Shown here: positions 1 to 9,495 of the stretch, one piece after another | How the letters are laid out: each line of letters opens with the position of its first letter | Position numbering within the stretch: position 1 is the stretch's first letter | Assembly: GCF_000238395.3 (NCBI RefSeq) | Contig: NZ_CP011025.1 | Coordinates: forward strand, 2,852,001-2,916,000 | Source: Pseudoalteromonas arctica A 37-1-2 | GTDB taxonomy: Bacteria > Pseudomonadota > Gammaproteobacteria > Enterobacterales > Alteromonadaceae | Direction: 5' to 3' | DNA length: 64,000 nucleotides | Translations under genes and position numbers: made by a program | Notes under the pieces: model-generated | What the model saw: only the letters and a program-made list of their open reading frames with translations | Told to the model about the DNA's origin: nothing | Databases searched by the model: none

Positions 1-1
1 T

Positions 2-1072
2 TTTTACCGTACCGACTTTTCTATTGGTCATCGCGGTGCATCAATGCAATACCCTGAGCATACTAAAGAAGCTTACATTGCTGCAGCCAGAATGGGCGCA
101 GGCATTGTTGAATGCGATGTTACATTTACAAACGATAAAGAACTAGTATGTCGTCACTCTCAATGCGACTTACACACCACAACTAATATTTTAGCCATTC
201 CTGAGCTTGCAGCTAAATGCAGTGTGCCATTTACACCCGCAGACCCTACTAATGGTATTGCTGCGTCAGCTAAATGCTGTACCAGTGATATAAGCTTAGC
301 GGAATTTTTAACCCTTGAAGGTAAAATGGATGGTGCAAACACCAATGCAACTACCGTTGCCGATTACATGGATGGTACACCAAATTGGCGCACTGATTTA
401 TATGCCACCAACGGCACATTAATGACCCATAAACAAAGCATTGCACTGTTTAATGGGATGGGGGTGAAAATGACCCCAGAACTTAAATCGCCACAAGTAA
501 GCATGCCATTTGATGGAATGACGCAAGAGCAATATGCGCAAAAAATGCTAGACGAGTACACACAAATGGGCGTGCCAGCCTCAAAAGTTTATCCGCAATC
601 GTTTAACCTTGAAGACGTAAAATACTGGATTAACACTAACCCTGACTTTGCAGATAACAGCGTATACCTAGATGGTCGCGACAGTGAAGCCGGATTTGAT
701 CCAAGTAACCCACAAACATGGCAACCTGGTATGGATGAACTTGTGGCTGACGGCGTTAAAATTTTAGCCCCTCCAATTTGGATGATGCTAACAATAGATA
801 ACGAAAATAATATCGTGCCATCACAATACGCAATTGACGCAAAAGCAGCAGGTTTAGAGCTTATTGCATGGAGCCTTGAGCGCTCAGGTCCGCTTAATGA
901 AGGTGGTGGTTATTACTATCAATCAATTGCTGATGTTATAGATAACGATGGCGATATGATGACGGTCGTTGATGTGCTCGCACAAGACGTGGGGGTAATG
1001 GCTATATTTTCAGATTGGCCGGCTACCGTAAGTTATTACGCTAGTTGTAATAAAATGCCTGCAAGTATTTAA
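2..1072 (+). CDS. Glycerophosphodiester phosphodiesterase family protein (5' partial)
   Basis: Hydrolyses glycerophosphodiesters to glycerol-3-phosphate and an alcohol, by family. The frame is open from base 2, and the residues before the first ATG (44) read IGHRGAS, the GDPD active-site signature. The gene therefore starts upstream of the window and ATG 44 is internal. ECDV further on is the usual Glu-x-Asp metal-binding pair, followed by RHSQCDL; TPELKSP and WSLERSG are other blocks of the fold. It is longer than compact bacterial GDPDs, with inserts around DPTNGIA, like the secreted large form. Whether it has a signal peptide cannot be seen because the N-terminus is missing. Stop at 1072; a hairpin follows directly. 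Confidence 0.85.
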   Translation, partial: FYRTDFSIGHRGASMQYPEHTKEAYIAAARMGAGIVECDVTFTNDKELVCRHSQCDLHTTTNILAIPELAAKCSVPFTPADPTNGIAASAKCCTSDISLAEFLTLEGKMDGANTNATTVADYMDGTPNWRTDLYATNGTLMTHKQSIALFNGMGVKMTPELKSPQVSMPFDGMTQEQYAQKMLDEYTQMGVPASKVYPQSFNLEDVKYWINTNPDFADNSVYLDGRDSEAGFDPSNPQTWQPGMDELVADGVKILAPPIWMMLTIDNENNIVPSQYAIDAKAAGLELIAWSLERSGPLNEGGGYYYQSIADVIDNDGDMMTVVDVLAQDVGVMAIFSDWPATVSYYASCNKMPASI

Positions 1073-1103
1073 ATACTCGACAACAAAAGTCGTTTATTTT
1101 ATC

Positions 1104-1154
1104 GCGCTCAGTTACCATATCATTATATATAATTTTATTTAACTGAGCGCTTTT
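1104..1154 (+). terminator. 11-bp perfect stem-loop running into the next start codon
   Basis: GCGCTCAGTTA (1104-1114) is exactly complementary to TAACTGAGCGC (1140-1150). The loop is 25 nt and is followed by TTTT and then the ATG at 1155. It fits an intrinsic terminator for the GDPD gene, but its 3' arm also covers the only purine-rich RBS-like bases (TGAG) of the next gene, so it could control that gene's translation. Confidence 0.5.
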
Positions 1155-1889
1155 ATGATAATTCAACAACATAACGCAGACTTGCCAACACCTACAGGTT
1201 TAATGCGAACAACCATCTATCGCCCTCAGGCGCAAGGGCAATTCCCTGCTATCATTTTTTATTCTGAAATATTTCAGCAAACTGCACCTATTGCACGCAG
1301 CGCAGCTATTTTAGCAAGCCATGGCTTTGTGGTATTAGTACCGGAAGTGTTTCACGAGTTAAATACTATGGGCACTGTGCTTGCTTACGACGATGCAGGT
1401 AAAGACAAAGGCAATGCCGACAAGTGGGCAAAACCACTTGAGCATCATGATAGCGACACGCAAGCCATGATCGACTTTATAAAGCAGCAACATTACTGCA
1501 CAGGTACAGTAGGCGCAATGGGCGTATGTATTGGCGGTCACTTAGCTTACAGAGCGGCGCTTAATTCTGAAATTAAAGCGGCTTTTTGCTTATATGCTAC
1601 CGATATTCACAGCAACACATTACCGGCAAAATCAGGTAATAACTCATTTGAACGCATGGCTGATATACAAGGCGAAATTCACTTTATATGGGGTAAACAA
1701 GACCCGCATGTACCAAAGGAAGGCCGTGCTAAAATATACCAGCAATGCGTAAGTACGGATATTAATTACCAATGGCAAGAAGTTAATGCCCAACATGCCT
1801 TCATGCGTGATGAAGGTGAGCGATACGATGCAGCCCTTGCAATTAATATGTATCAACAAGCGGTTGCATTATTTAGCCGTACTTTATAA
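1155..1889 (+). CDS. Dienelactone hydrolase family protein
   Basis: Alpha/beta hydrolase of the dienelactone hydrolase family, cytoplasmic (no signal peptide), 244 residues, close to the family length. The nucleophile is Cys125 in GVCIGG. The rest of the triad would be Asp183 in WGKQDPH and His214 in NAQHAFM, in the expected order. Natural substrate unknown; many family members cleave esters or lactones in aromatic or xenobiotic breakdown, but no pathway genes are nearby. The start has no clear Shine-Dalgarno outside the hairpin at 1104-1150. It converges on the LysR gene, with 32 bp between the stops. Confidence 0.85.
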   Translation: MIIQQHNADLPTPTGLMRTTIYRPQAQGQFPAIIFYSEIFQQTAPIARSAAILASHGFVVLVPEVFHELNTMGTVLAYDDAGKDKGNADKWAKPLEHHDSDTQAMIDFIKQQHYCTGTVGAMGVCIGGHLAYRAALNSEIKAAFCLYATDIHSNTLPAKSGNNSFERMADIQGEIHFIWGKQDPHVPKEGRAKIYQQCVSTDINYQWQEVNAQHAFMRDEGERYDAALAINMYQQAVALFSRTL

Positions 1890-1907
1890 GTGTTTTATAA
1901 ATGCTTT

Positions 1908-1933
1908 AAAAGCGAAAATAATTAAACGCTTTT
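1908..1933. terminator. Small convergent hairpin between DLH and LysR genes
   Basis: AAAAGCG (1908-1914) pairs with CGCTTTT (1927-1933). It lies between converging genes and overlaps the last codons of the LysR gene. A T-run is present on each strand within the stem ends. Weak but plausibly shared terminator. Confidence 0.35.
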
Positions 1934-2845
1934 CAGCATACCCAAGGCGGTATGCTGTTTTACAAAATACGCTTTTAAGTAATCAATAAATAACCGTAGC
2001 TTTTTAGAACCCGCAGCTCCTGGCGGAAATACCCCGTACAGTTCAATATCTTTGCTTTTATAATCATCTAATATTATTTCAAGTAGCCCAGCTTGTACTT
2101 TAGGCCACGCATCGTAAAGCGGAATACGCCCAATTCCATGCCCCGCTTCTACAAAGGCAGTACGTGCAGCTGCGTTATTAGTACTTAAGGCGCCTTGCAT
2201 TGCAATGTCGTGTTTTTTGCCATCTTTTGAAAGTGTTAACGTTTTACTTCCTAGCTGATAAACCACCCATTGATGATCTGCCAATTCTAAAGGTGTTTTA
2301 GGTTTACCAAAATGTGTAAAGTAATCCGGCGCGCCACAAATACAAGTGCTCATCGTAGTCAGCTTGGTTGCTTGCAAGTTGGAGTCACTCAGTGCCACAC
2401 CCCTAATTGCAAAATCGAACCCATTTTTAATAATATCAACCACATCGTCAGTAAGCTGTAAGTCTATTTTAATTTTAGGGTATTGGCGCTTAAACGTATT
2501 TATTGCGGGCACAATTAGCTGCATTCCCACATTCACAGGGCAGCTAATTTTAAGTAAACCTTGTGGCTCACTCTTTATATTTTCTATTTGCTGATTAGCT
2601 GCATTAGCTTGTTCGGTAATTATTCTACAACGCTCATAATAAGCAATACCCGCTTCAGTCAGCGCCATTGTGCGAGTTGAGCGATTTAATAAAGTGACTT
2701 CAAGCTGGGTTTCTAACTTTTTTAAATGATAACTTGCTACGGCTCGCGTAAGTCCTAACTGTTTAGCGGCAGCGGTTAAGCTGCCCTGCTCTACAATTTG
2801 CGCAAATACAACCATGCTCTTTAACTGCTCAAACGACACCTTCAT
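1922..2845 (-). CDS. LysR family transcriptional regulator
   Basis: 307 residues, the normal length for LysR regulators. An N-terminal winged helix-turn-helix (about residues 5-62, with GSLTAAAKQLGLTRAVASYH) is followed by a periplasmic-binding-like effector domain (about 90-295). The helix-turn-helix version resembles the CrgA/AaeR-type group with a short effector domain. It is divergent from the DJ-1/PfpI gene, with about 157 bp between the two starts. By the usual LysR arrangement that gene is its likeliest target. Effector unknown. Confidence 0.9.
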   Translation of the reverse strand: MKVSFEQLKSMVVFAQIVEQGSLTAAAKQLGLTRAVASYHLKKLETQLEVTLLNRSTRTMALTEAGIAYYERCRIITEQANAANQQIENIKSEPQGLLKISCPVNVGMQLIVPAINTFKRQYPKIKIDLQLTDDVVDIIKNGFDFAIRGVALSDSNLQATKLTTMSTCICGAPDYFTHFGKPKTPLELADHQWVVYQLGSKTLTLSKDGKKHDIAMQGALSTNNAAARTAFVEAGHGIGRIPLYDAWPKVQAGLLEIILDDYKSKDIELYGVFPPGAAGSKKLRLFIDYLKAYFVKQHTALGMLKSV

Positions 2846-3002
2846 ATGTGCTCCGTAACGTGTTTTAAATTCAACCCTTCTATTGTATCAATTATTAAAC
2901 CAATAAAGTTAAATTTATCATCGTTGTTTAAAGCTCTGTTAGTGCATATAGTAATTGGTAAGCAAGATAAACTAATTTAAATCATCAGAAGGAATATATT
3001 CA

Positions 3003-3686
3003 ATGTCTAAAAAAATACTTATGGTTCTTACATCTCACGCAGAACTTGGTAACACTGGCGAAAAAACAGGTTTTTGGGTAGAAGAATTTGCAGCCCCTTA
3101 TTATGCATTTGTTGATGCAGGCGTTGAAGTAACATTAGCGTCTCCAGCTGGCGGTCAACCACCCATTGATCCGACAAGTACACTTTCTGATTTTCAAACA
3201 GATGCAACTAAACGTTACGACGCCGATAGCGCAGCACAAACACTTATGGCAAACACTAAAGTGTTGAGTGAAGTAAAATCTAGCGATTTTGACGCTGTAT
3301 TTTACCCAGGCGGTCACGGTCCATTATGGGACCTAGTTGACAACACAGATTCAATTTCGCTTATCGAAAGCTTTATTAAAGAGCAAAAGCCTGTTGCTGC
3401 GGTATGTCATGCAAGTGCTGCATTTTTAAATGTTAAAGATGCTGATGGCAATGCATTAGTAGCGGGTAAAAAAGTAACTGGTTTTACTAACTCTGAAGAA
3501 GCTGCAGTGCAACTTACCGATATCGTGCCATTTTTAGTTGAAGACGAGCTAATTAAAAAAGGTGGCGATTATCAAAAAACTGACGACTGGGGTGTATTAG
3601 CACTAGAAGACGGTTTAGTAATTACCGGCCAAAACCCAGCAAGCTCTGAACTAGCTGCAAAAAAACTATTAACTAAATTAGGTTAA
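3003..3686 (+). CDS. Type 1 glutamine amidotransferase domain protein, DJ-1/PfpI (Hsp31-like)
   Basis: 227 residues. Cys135-His136 in AAVCHASA form the nucleophile elbow, and PGGHGPLWDL gives the conserved glycine-rich loop. Members of this branch act as glyoxalase III/deglycases, chaperones or proteases; Glu18-type acid partners (near NTGEKTGFWVEE) match the Hsp31/YajL-like glyoxalase group. A good AAGGA site lies 9 nt before the ATG. Probably controlled by the divergent LysR regulator. A strong terminator follows. The reaction catalysed is inferred from the family only. Confidence 0.85.
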   Translation: MSKKILMVLTSHAELGNTGEKTGFWVEEFAAPYYAFVDAGVEVTLASPAGGQPPIDPTSTLSDFQTDATKRYDADSAAQTLMANTKVLSEVKSSDFDAVFYPGGHGPLWDLVDNTDSISLIESFIKEQKPVAAVCHASAAFLNVKDADGNALVAGKKVTGFTNSEEAAVQLTDIVPFLVEDELIKKGGDYQKTDDWGVLALEDGLVITGQNPASSELAAKKLLTKLG

Positions 3687-3707
3687 TAGTGAGTAATAAT
3701 TAAAATT

Positions 3708-3736
3708 AAGCACAGCATTTTATGCTGTGCTTTTTT
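3708..3736 (+). terminator. Rho-independent terminator
   Basis: Stem AAGCACAGCAT / ATGCTGTGCTT with a 3-nt loop followed by a T-run, directly after the DJ-1/PfpI gene. Confidence 0.9.
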
Positions 3737-3802
3737 AATTGCTTTTCATTAGCAAATACAATTCCTATACTGGCAACTCTTAAAGTCAATTAGGGCGATT
3801 AT

Positions 3803-4384
3803 ATGGCAACCAAGCCAACCACACTGTCATTACTAACGAGTACCCGTTTCGCAATATTTAGTATTGTTGTTATTTGCTTCGTACTACAGGTGATCAATAG
3901 TCTACCTGGCATAAATCTTAATGGTTTAGGCATATATCCACGCAGTATCCAAGGATTAATTGGCATACTATGCGCACCTTTTTTACATGGTAGCTGGTGG
4001 CACTTTGCCAGTAATATGATCCCATTTGTAGTATTAAGCTGGCTAATTTGCCAGTACAGCGTAAAACGTTTTTATAACGTATTTATTTTTACCGCTCTAG
4101 TCGGTGGACTCTTAGTTTGGGCATTTGGGCGCAGTAACATACATGTTGGTTTAAGCGGTGTTATATATGGTTTATGGGGCTTTATTCTATGCTACGGCTT
4201 AGTAAGACGCTCATTAAAATCAATTATAATTGCAGTTGTAGTGGCTATACTTTATAGCGGTTTTATATGGGGTGTTTTACCTCAGCGCTATCATGTATCG
4301 TTTGAAAGCCATTTATTTGGAGCGCTAAGCGGGTTGTTTTTAGGTTATAGATTAGCAAAAGCCGATAAATTAAAAGGTCGGTAA
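3803..4384 (+). CDS. Rhomboid family intramembrane serine protease
   Basis: 193 residues, almost entirely membrane segments (about six helices), the minimal rhomboid size. The catalytic dyad is Ser118 in GLSGVIYG (GxSG motif) and His170 in FESHLFGAL. WWHFASN matches the conserved L1/H2 region. It cleaves membrane proteins within the lipid bilayer; the substrate is unknown. It stands alone between a terminator upstream and the yghU-like gene 77 bp downstream. Confidence 0.9.
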   Translation: MATKPTTLSLLTSTRFAIFSIVVICFVLQVINSLPGINLNGLGIYPRSIQGLIGILCAPFLHGSWWHFASNMIPFVVLSWLICQYSVKRFYNVFIFTALVGGLLVWAFGRSNIHVGLSGVIYGLWGFILCYGLVRRSLKSIIIAVVVAILYSGFIWGVLPQRYHVSFESHLFGALSGLFLGYRLAKADKLKGR

Positions 4385-4461
4385 ATTAAGTATTAGGGGC
4401 TTTAATTAATTTTTTATGGCCACATTTACCATATATGTATTTCATCTAACAGAGGTTATTT

Positions 4462-5307
4462 ATGAGTGATAAAAACGAATACACGCCACCAAAAGTATGG
4501 ACGTGGGAAAGTGAAAGTGGCGGTAAGTTTGCCAGCATTAACCGCCCAATCGCAGGCGCGACTCATGACAAAACTCTACCTATTGGTGAGCACGCATTTC
4601 AGCTTTATTCTCTTGCGACACCTAATGGCCAAAAAGCTACAATCATGTTTGAAGAGCTTTTACAGCTTGGTTGCACCGATGCAGACTATGACGCATATTT
4701 AATAAACATAGGTGATGGCGATCAGTTTGGATCTGACTTTGTTGATATTAATCCAAACTCAAAAATCCCAGCGCTAATGGATCATTCAACCACGCCGCCT
4801 ACTCGCATCTTTGAATCAGGTTCTATTTTACAGTATTTGGCTGAAAAATTTGATGTACTTATACCTAAAGATCTAAAAGCTAAAACAGAGTGTCGTAACT
4901 GGCTATTTTGGCAAATGGGCTCAGCGCCTTACTTAGGTGGCGGATTTGGTCATTTTTATAGCTACGCACCAAGTAAAATGCAATACCCTATTGACCGTTT
5001 TACCATGGAAACTAAACGCCAGCTTGACGTGTTAAATCGCCATTTAAGCGAAAATGAATACATGGCAGGTGATGAATACTCAATTGCCGATATTGCAATT
5101 TGGCCGTGGTACGGATCGTTAGTGCTTGGAGCTTTATATGATGCAGCAGAGTTTTTAGATGTTGCCTCATACACTCACGTTGTACGCTGGGCTACACAAA
5201 TATCAGAACGCCCTGCTGTAAAACGCGGTCGTCGCGTAAATCGCACATGGGGTCCTGAAGAAGAGCAAATGGCAGAGCGCCATAACGATAGTGATTTCGA
5301 AGGTTAA
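4462..5307 (+). CDS. yghU: YghU-type glutathione S-transferase / disulfide-bond oxidoreductase
   Basis: 281 residues. The long N-terminal extension (NEYTPPKVW through GGKFASINRP) before the thioredoxin-like fold is typical of the Nu-class GSTs YghU/YfcG, which bind two glutathiones and reduce disulfides. The thioredoxin-fold part runs about residues 45-130 (GQKATIMFEELL, NPNSKIPALMD, ESGSILQYLAEKF) and the helical C-terminal domain about 135-260. Cytoplasmic. RBS AGAGG upstream of ATG. Followed by a strong terminator, so probably monocistronic. Confidence 0.9.
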   Translation: MSDKNEYTPPKVWTWESESGGKFASINRPIAGATHDKTLPIGEHAFQLYSLATPNGQKATIMFEELLQLGCTDADYDAYLINIGDGDQFGSDFVDINPNSKIPALMDHSTTPPTRIFESGSILQYLAEKFDVLIPKDLKAKTECRNWLFWQMGSAPYLGGGFGHFYSYAPSKMQYPIDRFTMETKRQLDVLNRHLSENEYMAGDEYSIADIAIWPWYGSLVLGALYDAAEFLDVASYTHVVRWATQISERPAVKRGRRVNRTWGPEEEQMAERHNDSDFEG

Positions 5308-5362
5308 ATCTATAGAACAGCAAGTAAAGTCGTTAACACTTTAACCTGCTTGATAATTTTAA

Positions 5363-5395
5363 GGCTCAAAATAAATATTTATTTTGGGCCTTTTT
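5363..5395 (+). terminator. Rho-independent terminator
   Basis: Stem GGCTCAAAATAAAT / ATTTATTTTGGGCC (one G-T pair) followed by TTTTT, after the yghU-like gene. Confidence 0.9.
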
Positions 5396-5566
5396 ACTGC
5401 GCTAACTTTTTTTTTTGCTTTCATAAACTATATTTATTCCTATACTCAGGATTAGAGCCTAACTAATCGATGTTTAATACGCTTTTGTTCATCTGAAATA
5501 TCTGGTGTATTTCTTAAACGTTTCTCCATCGCTAGTTGGAGTGACTTTTGTATAAGGTTTTACTTA

Positions 5567-7507
5567 GTGCCATATAAAAATCTAAATAGTGAAGAACGCA
5601 GAGAATCCGTTAAAATTTTATACTCCAATGCCATCTCTGGCATTGCCATTTCGATTGTAGTCAGTTTTATATTAGTGTTTGCTTTTGATTTAAATAACCA
5701 GAAAATATCCTACGAAAAAAGTATTTGGCTAAGCATTATGGTTGTCTTATTAGCAGCTCGCGCTATTGATGTAATGTGGTTTTATAAAACCAAAAAGGAT
5801 AGCCCGTTATTTAATGCTGACACATACTCAAAAAGATTTTCAACCGGGTGTATTTTAACTGCGCTATCGTGGTGTGGGTATGCACTTTGGTTTCATAGCA
5901 CCTCATCAGCAATAGAAACTACAACTACTATTGCTATTTTATCTGCCTTTGCAGGAGGCTCTGCAAATCTGCTTTCAGGAAGTCGAGTAACCGCTGTACT
6001 CTATAGCATTATTTTACTGGCGCCCTACTCTTTTTTATTAACCTTTTCTAACGAAAACTACAACTCTGTCCTCGGTATTTTAGGCCTAGCATTTACTACT
6101 ATTATGGTGGCTTCATCGTACAAATCAGCCACATTTACACACAGCGCAATAAAGCTCAAAAACCAAAACAGAGAGCTGCTTAACGAAATGGAAAACAAGG
6201 TTGAGCAACGCACAGAAGAAATTTACCGTTTATCGAATACCGATCCACTTACAAATCTATTAAACCGAACCGCATTTTTAAAAAATGCAAACAGACAACT
6301 AGCAGACAACCCTCAAGAACCCTTTGCTTTATTATTCGTAGATTTAGATGGATTTAAACAAATAAATGATTCGTTGGGTCATAAAGTAGGCGATAAAGTA
6401 TTAAAAGAAATAGCACGAAGAATTAGTAATGTATGCAATCAACAGCTTTTTAAATGCCGATGGGGCGGGGATGAGTTTTTAATTTTAGCAACGTATCAAA
6501 AACAAGCTGAGCTTATCGAGTTTGCAGATAAAGTACTTCAAAGCATTGGTGCCGAGCATGAAACATATAAATATCAAAAATGGGTATCTGCAACTATTGG
6601 TATTGCCATGTATCCTGAGCACGGGAGTGATTTTAATACTTTAATTCGCTCTGCTGATACTGCAATGTATCACCAAAAACGCATGGCTAAAGGTAATATC
6701 AATATTTATAACGATTCTCTCAAATTAAAACAAGAAAGAGAGTACCTGTTGAGTCAACGCCTAGCCAGTGCCATAGAAGAAAACAGCTTAAGGCTAGTAT
6801 TTCAACCAATTGTAGAGAGCAAAACATCAAAAGTAACCTCTTTCGAATCATTATTACGCTGGCAACTAGACGGTGAAAATATTTTCCCTGATGAGTTTAT
6901 AACTATTGCCGAGCAATACGGTTTAATAACCCAAATGGGCCTCTGGGTCATAGAACAAGCATGTATACAAGCAAATAAATTCAACCATTTACCGACAAAA
7001 ATTGCAGTAAGCGTGAACGTATCGGTAATACAATTACAAGATCCAAATTTTGTAACTAAGGTATTAAAAATAGTAAACAATCACCAAGTAGAGCCTAAAG
7101 ATCTGCATATAGAAATTACCGAATCAGTATTTGCCGAAGATAAACTCACATTTTTGACAGCCGTGAAAGCACTACAAAAACAAGGCTTTTGTATTTCAAT
7201 TGATGATTTTGGAACTGGCTACTCATCACTATCAAGCATGCTTGATATTGGTGTAGATATAGTAAAAATAGACAGAAGTTTTATTCAAAATATGGATAAA
7301 AGAGGGTTAAGTATTATTCATGCAATTGTACAAATGGCCTCATCTTTAGATTTTACTGTTGTTGCCGAAGGCGTTGAAACTATTGAACAAGCAAACACGC
7401 TTACTAATATTGGTGTATCTCACCTGCAAGGTTATTACTTTTCAAAACCGATGGAAGTAGATTTTGTAGATGCTTATTTAAATGAGCAAAATAAGCTGTG
7501 CCGTTGA
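5567..7507 (+). CDS. Membrane-bound GGDEF-EAL protein (cyclic-di-GMP turnover)
   Basis: 646 residues with a GTG start; ATAAGG lies about 9 nt upstream and no ATG is in frame before it. The N-terminal part (about 1-195) holds five or so membrane helices. A short coiled coil (MENKVEQRTEE) leads into a GGDEF domain with an intact GGDEF motif near residue 300. No RxxD inhibitory site is seen just before it. The EAL domain starts near residue 426 with ESL instead of EAL. It keeps NVSVIQL, EITES, DDFGTGYSS (about 545), KIDRSFI and AEGVET, so phosphodiesterase activity is likely. Signal sensed by the membrane part unknown. Confidence 0.9.
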   Translation: MPYKNLNSEERRESVKILYSNAISGIAISIVVSFILVFAFDLNNQKISYEKSIWLSIMVVLLAARAIDVMWFYKTKKDSPLFNADTYSKRFSTGCILTALSWCGYALWFHSTSSAIETTTTIAILSAFAGGSANLLSGSRVTAVLYSIILLAPYSFLLTFSNENYNSVLGILGLAFTTIMVASSYKSATFTHSAIKLKNQNRELLNEMENKVEQRTEEIYRLSNTDPLTNLLNRTAFLKNANRQLADNPQEPFALLFVDLDGFKQINDSLGHKVGDKVLKEIARRISNVCNQQLFKCRWGGDEFLILATYQKQAELIEFADKVLQSIGAEHETYKYQKWVSATIGIAMYPEHGSDFNTLIRSADTAMYHQKRMAKGNINIYNDSLKLKQEREYLLSQRLASAIEENSLRLVFQPIVESKTSKVTSFESLLRWQLDGENIFPDEFITIAEQYGLITQMGLWVIEQACIQANKFNHLPTKIAVSVNVSVIQLQDPNFVTKVLKIVNNHQVEPKDLHIEITESVFAEDKLTFLTAVKALQKQGFCISIDDFGTGYSSLSSMLDIGVDIVKIDRSFIQNMDKRGLSIIHAIVQMASSLDFTVVAEGVETIEQANTLTNIGVSHLQGYYFSKPMEVDFVDAYLNEQNKLCR

Positions 7508-7568
7508 TAACTAAAACCCGCTAAAAGCGCTTAACTGCCATATGAGTTTTGCACTACCTTTTTTATTA

Positions 7569-7812
7569 GGGCTTGTTTATCTTTCGAGGTTAAATTTGCA
7601 GCAGGCTGTTTGGTATTTAGGCAATGCAGAGCCTATGTAGTGTGGTTATTAACCATACATAGTTGATAACGTAGCATAAATGCCAAAAATGCGCTGCCCG
7701 AAGGGTTCTGCCTAGGGGAGATTGACTCTTTGTTACTAGGTTACAAACCTCGCGCCGCGATTAAATCTTCCTTGGGTTGAAAAAATTTCAATCCTGAAAG
7801 GTCAACAAGTCC
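7569..7812 (+). repeat. MITE-like interspersed repeat, copy 1
   Basis: About 244 bp with imperfect terminal inverted repeats: it starts GGGCTTGTTTATCTTTC and ends GAAAGGTCAACAAGTCC. The same element occurs inverted at 29816-30079. Copy 1 lacks about 20 bp present in copy 2, just before the shared ACTAGGTTACAAACCTC block. No open frame of note. The rest of the 520-bp gap (7508-7568 and 7813-8027) shows only AT-rich sequence and the RBS of the next gene. The structure suggests a non-autonomous transposable element. Confidence 0.75.
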
Positions 7813-8027
7813 TTCTTAAAACATAATCTTACAATTACTTACACCCAGTACATAGTTATTAGCGTAGGCTAAATATAAACCAACTTACATAAGTGTATTA
7901 CGTTTAAATTTACGCTAATTAGCAAACCGCCAGCGCTGGACCCTACGTTAAGTTGTGCGCTGATGTTGCTTATATAAGTGAATAATAAAAATGTAACGAT
8001 ACAACTAAATATAAAAAAGGGATTTGC

Positions 8028-9407
8028 ATGATAAAACCACTTTGCTATTCACTCATCACTTTACTTACCCCCATTAGCGCTATAGCTCAAACAATGGCAA
8101 TAAAAACAACGGATGAATTAGTATCAACCGATTCAGAGATTTTATTTGCATATAATAAAGAATCAAAACAATTAGAAGCCATCAATTTACTCACATCACT
8201 AAGTAGTGAACTTGCTTTACCAAAAAATGCCATCGGGTTTGATGTGGCTACACTTGCTAACATTACCGATAAACAAGCACTCGTACTAACAAGTGATGGC
8301 GTATACAAAGCCCATGCTGGTAAACCAACACTATTGTTTAATTATGAGTCGGTTCTAAATCAATTAAAAATAGATAAATTTGAAAAAGTAGACTTTGTCT
8401 TCGATGCCAACAACGACGGTCTAAGCGATATTTTCATTCCTGGGTTAGCAAGCAGTACTTTATACATTCAAAATAAAGATGGCAGCTTTAAGCCTAACAA
8501 ATTTAAACAAACACCTATGTATGAAGGCAGCTTTTCAGGAAAAGGGCTTTCTCTAGAAGTTAATATTAACAATAAACCCGTTGTTATTGATTTTAACCAC
8601 GACGGGTTAAGCGACTTGGTTTTTTCAAATGACTTTGGAGCAGATGTACTACTTGCTAATTCAGAAGGCTTTGAGCAAAAGCTCACCTCAATTGATTTTA
8701 ACATCGAATTAGGCGAGCTAAGCAATGGCGAAACTCGCAAAATAAAGCAAATTATTGATATTAATAACGACGGATTTCTAGATTTTACAACTAGACAGTT
8801 TAAGCCAACGCAAGGTATGGATTCGTTAGATATAAAAATAGCACATACTTTGTACCTAGGAAGTGCTAAAGGCTTTAGTAATACGCCCATTACCTTATTT
8901 GAAACACAAGGCCCTAGTGAGTTATTGCTCAAAACTGATTTTAATAATGATGGCTTAATTGATTTACAAAAAATGGATTTAGATATTGGCTTAGGTACTA
9001 TTGCGTCTATGGCATTGGGCGGTGGCAGTACTGATGTAGATGTAGAAATGAACATTTATAAGCAGCAACCCGACGGCTCATTTGCCAATAAATCGAGTAT
9101 AGAACTTGATTTAGAAATGGAAGTAGGAATGAACGGCGATGATTCCGAGCCAGCCCTATATTTAGGTGATATTAACGGCGACAGCTATATTGACGCAGTA
9201 TACAAATACAGTAAAAAAACGCTGTATATTTATTACGGAGAGCAAGACTCACTCCTAAATGATAAACGTAAAAAATTAAAACTAACACTGCCTAAAAATA
9301 ATAAAGATATTCTTCTGGTAGACATAAACCAAGACGGTAAAAAAGATTTTGTATTTAAATTTACCGAAGAAGATGGCACCAGCAAAATAGAAACACGCTT
9401 AAATTAA
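8028..9407 (+). CDS. Secreted FG-GAP/VCBS repeat protein
   Basis: 459 residues with a signal peptide (cleavage likely after AIAQ, about residue 21). At least six calcium-binding-type loops of the pattern DxNxDGxxD are spread along it: DANNDGLSD, DFNHDGLSD, DINNDGFLD, DFNNDGLID, DINGDSYID and DINQDGKKD. Such repeats build beta-propellers in exported proteins. There is no catalytic domain, so a structural or binding role outside the inner membrane is inferred. RBS GGGA before the ATG. It converges on the proline-rich protein gene. Confidence 0.85.
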   Translation: MIKPLCYSLITLLTPISAIAQTMAIKTTDELVSTDSEILFAYNKESKQLEAINLLTSLSSELALPKNAIGFDVATLANITDKQALVLTSDGVYKAHAGKPTLLFNYESVLNQLKIDKFEKVDFVFDANNDGLSDIFIPGLASSTLYIQNKDGSFKPNKFKQTPMYEGSFSGKGLSLEVNINNKPVVIDFNHDGLSDLVFSNDFGADVLLANSEGFEQKLTSIDFNIELGELSNGETRKIKQIIDINNDGFLDFTTRQFKPTQGMDSLDIKIAHTLYLGSAKGFSNTPITLFETQGPSELLLKTDFNNDGLIDLQKMDLDIGLGTIASMALGGGSTDVDVEMNIYKQQPDGSFANKSSIELDLEMEVGMNGDDSEPALYLGDINGDSYIDAVYKYSKKTLYIYYGEQDSLLNDKRKKLKLTLPKNNKDILLVDINQDGKKDFVFKFTEEDGTSKIETRLN

Positions 9408-9417
9408 GCCAATAAAA

Positions 9418-9445
9418 AAGCCCAACAGAGTTAACCGTTGGGCTT
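9418..9445 (-). terminator. Rho-independent terminator (mainly for the minus strand)
   Basis: AAGCCCAAC / GTTGGGCTT, 9-bp stem. The A-run to its left gives a T-run on the minus strand, so it best serves the EF-hand/proline-rich operon; on the plus strand the following T-run is short. Confidence 0.8.
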
Positions 9446-9495
9446 TGGACTTAAGACTTTCGAGTAACAGTCAGCTTTACTCTAAGTTATAACAC

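Noticed and set aside
1786..1989. 67-residue plus-strand frame across the DLH/LysR junction
   Set aside because: Overlaps the 3' ends of two well-supported genes in another frame and the convergent hairpin.
8468..9055. 195-residue minus-strand frame
   Set aside because: Antisense of the FG-GAP/VCBS gene; its Ser/Leu-rich translation is a mirror of the Asp-rich repeats.
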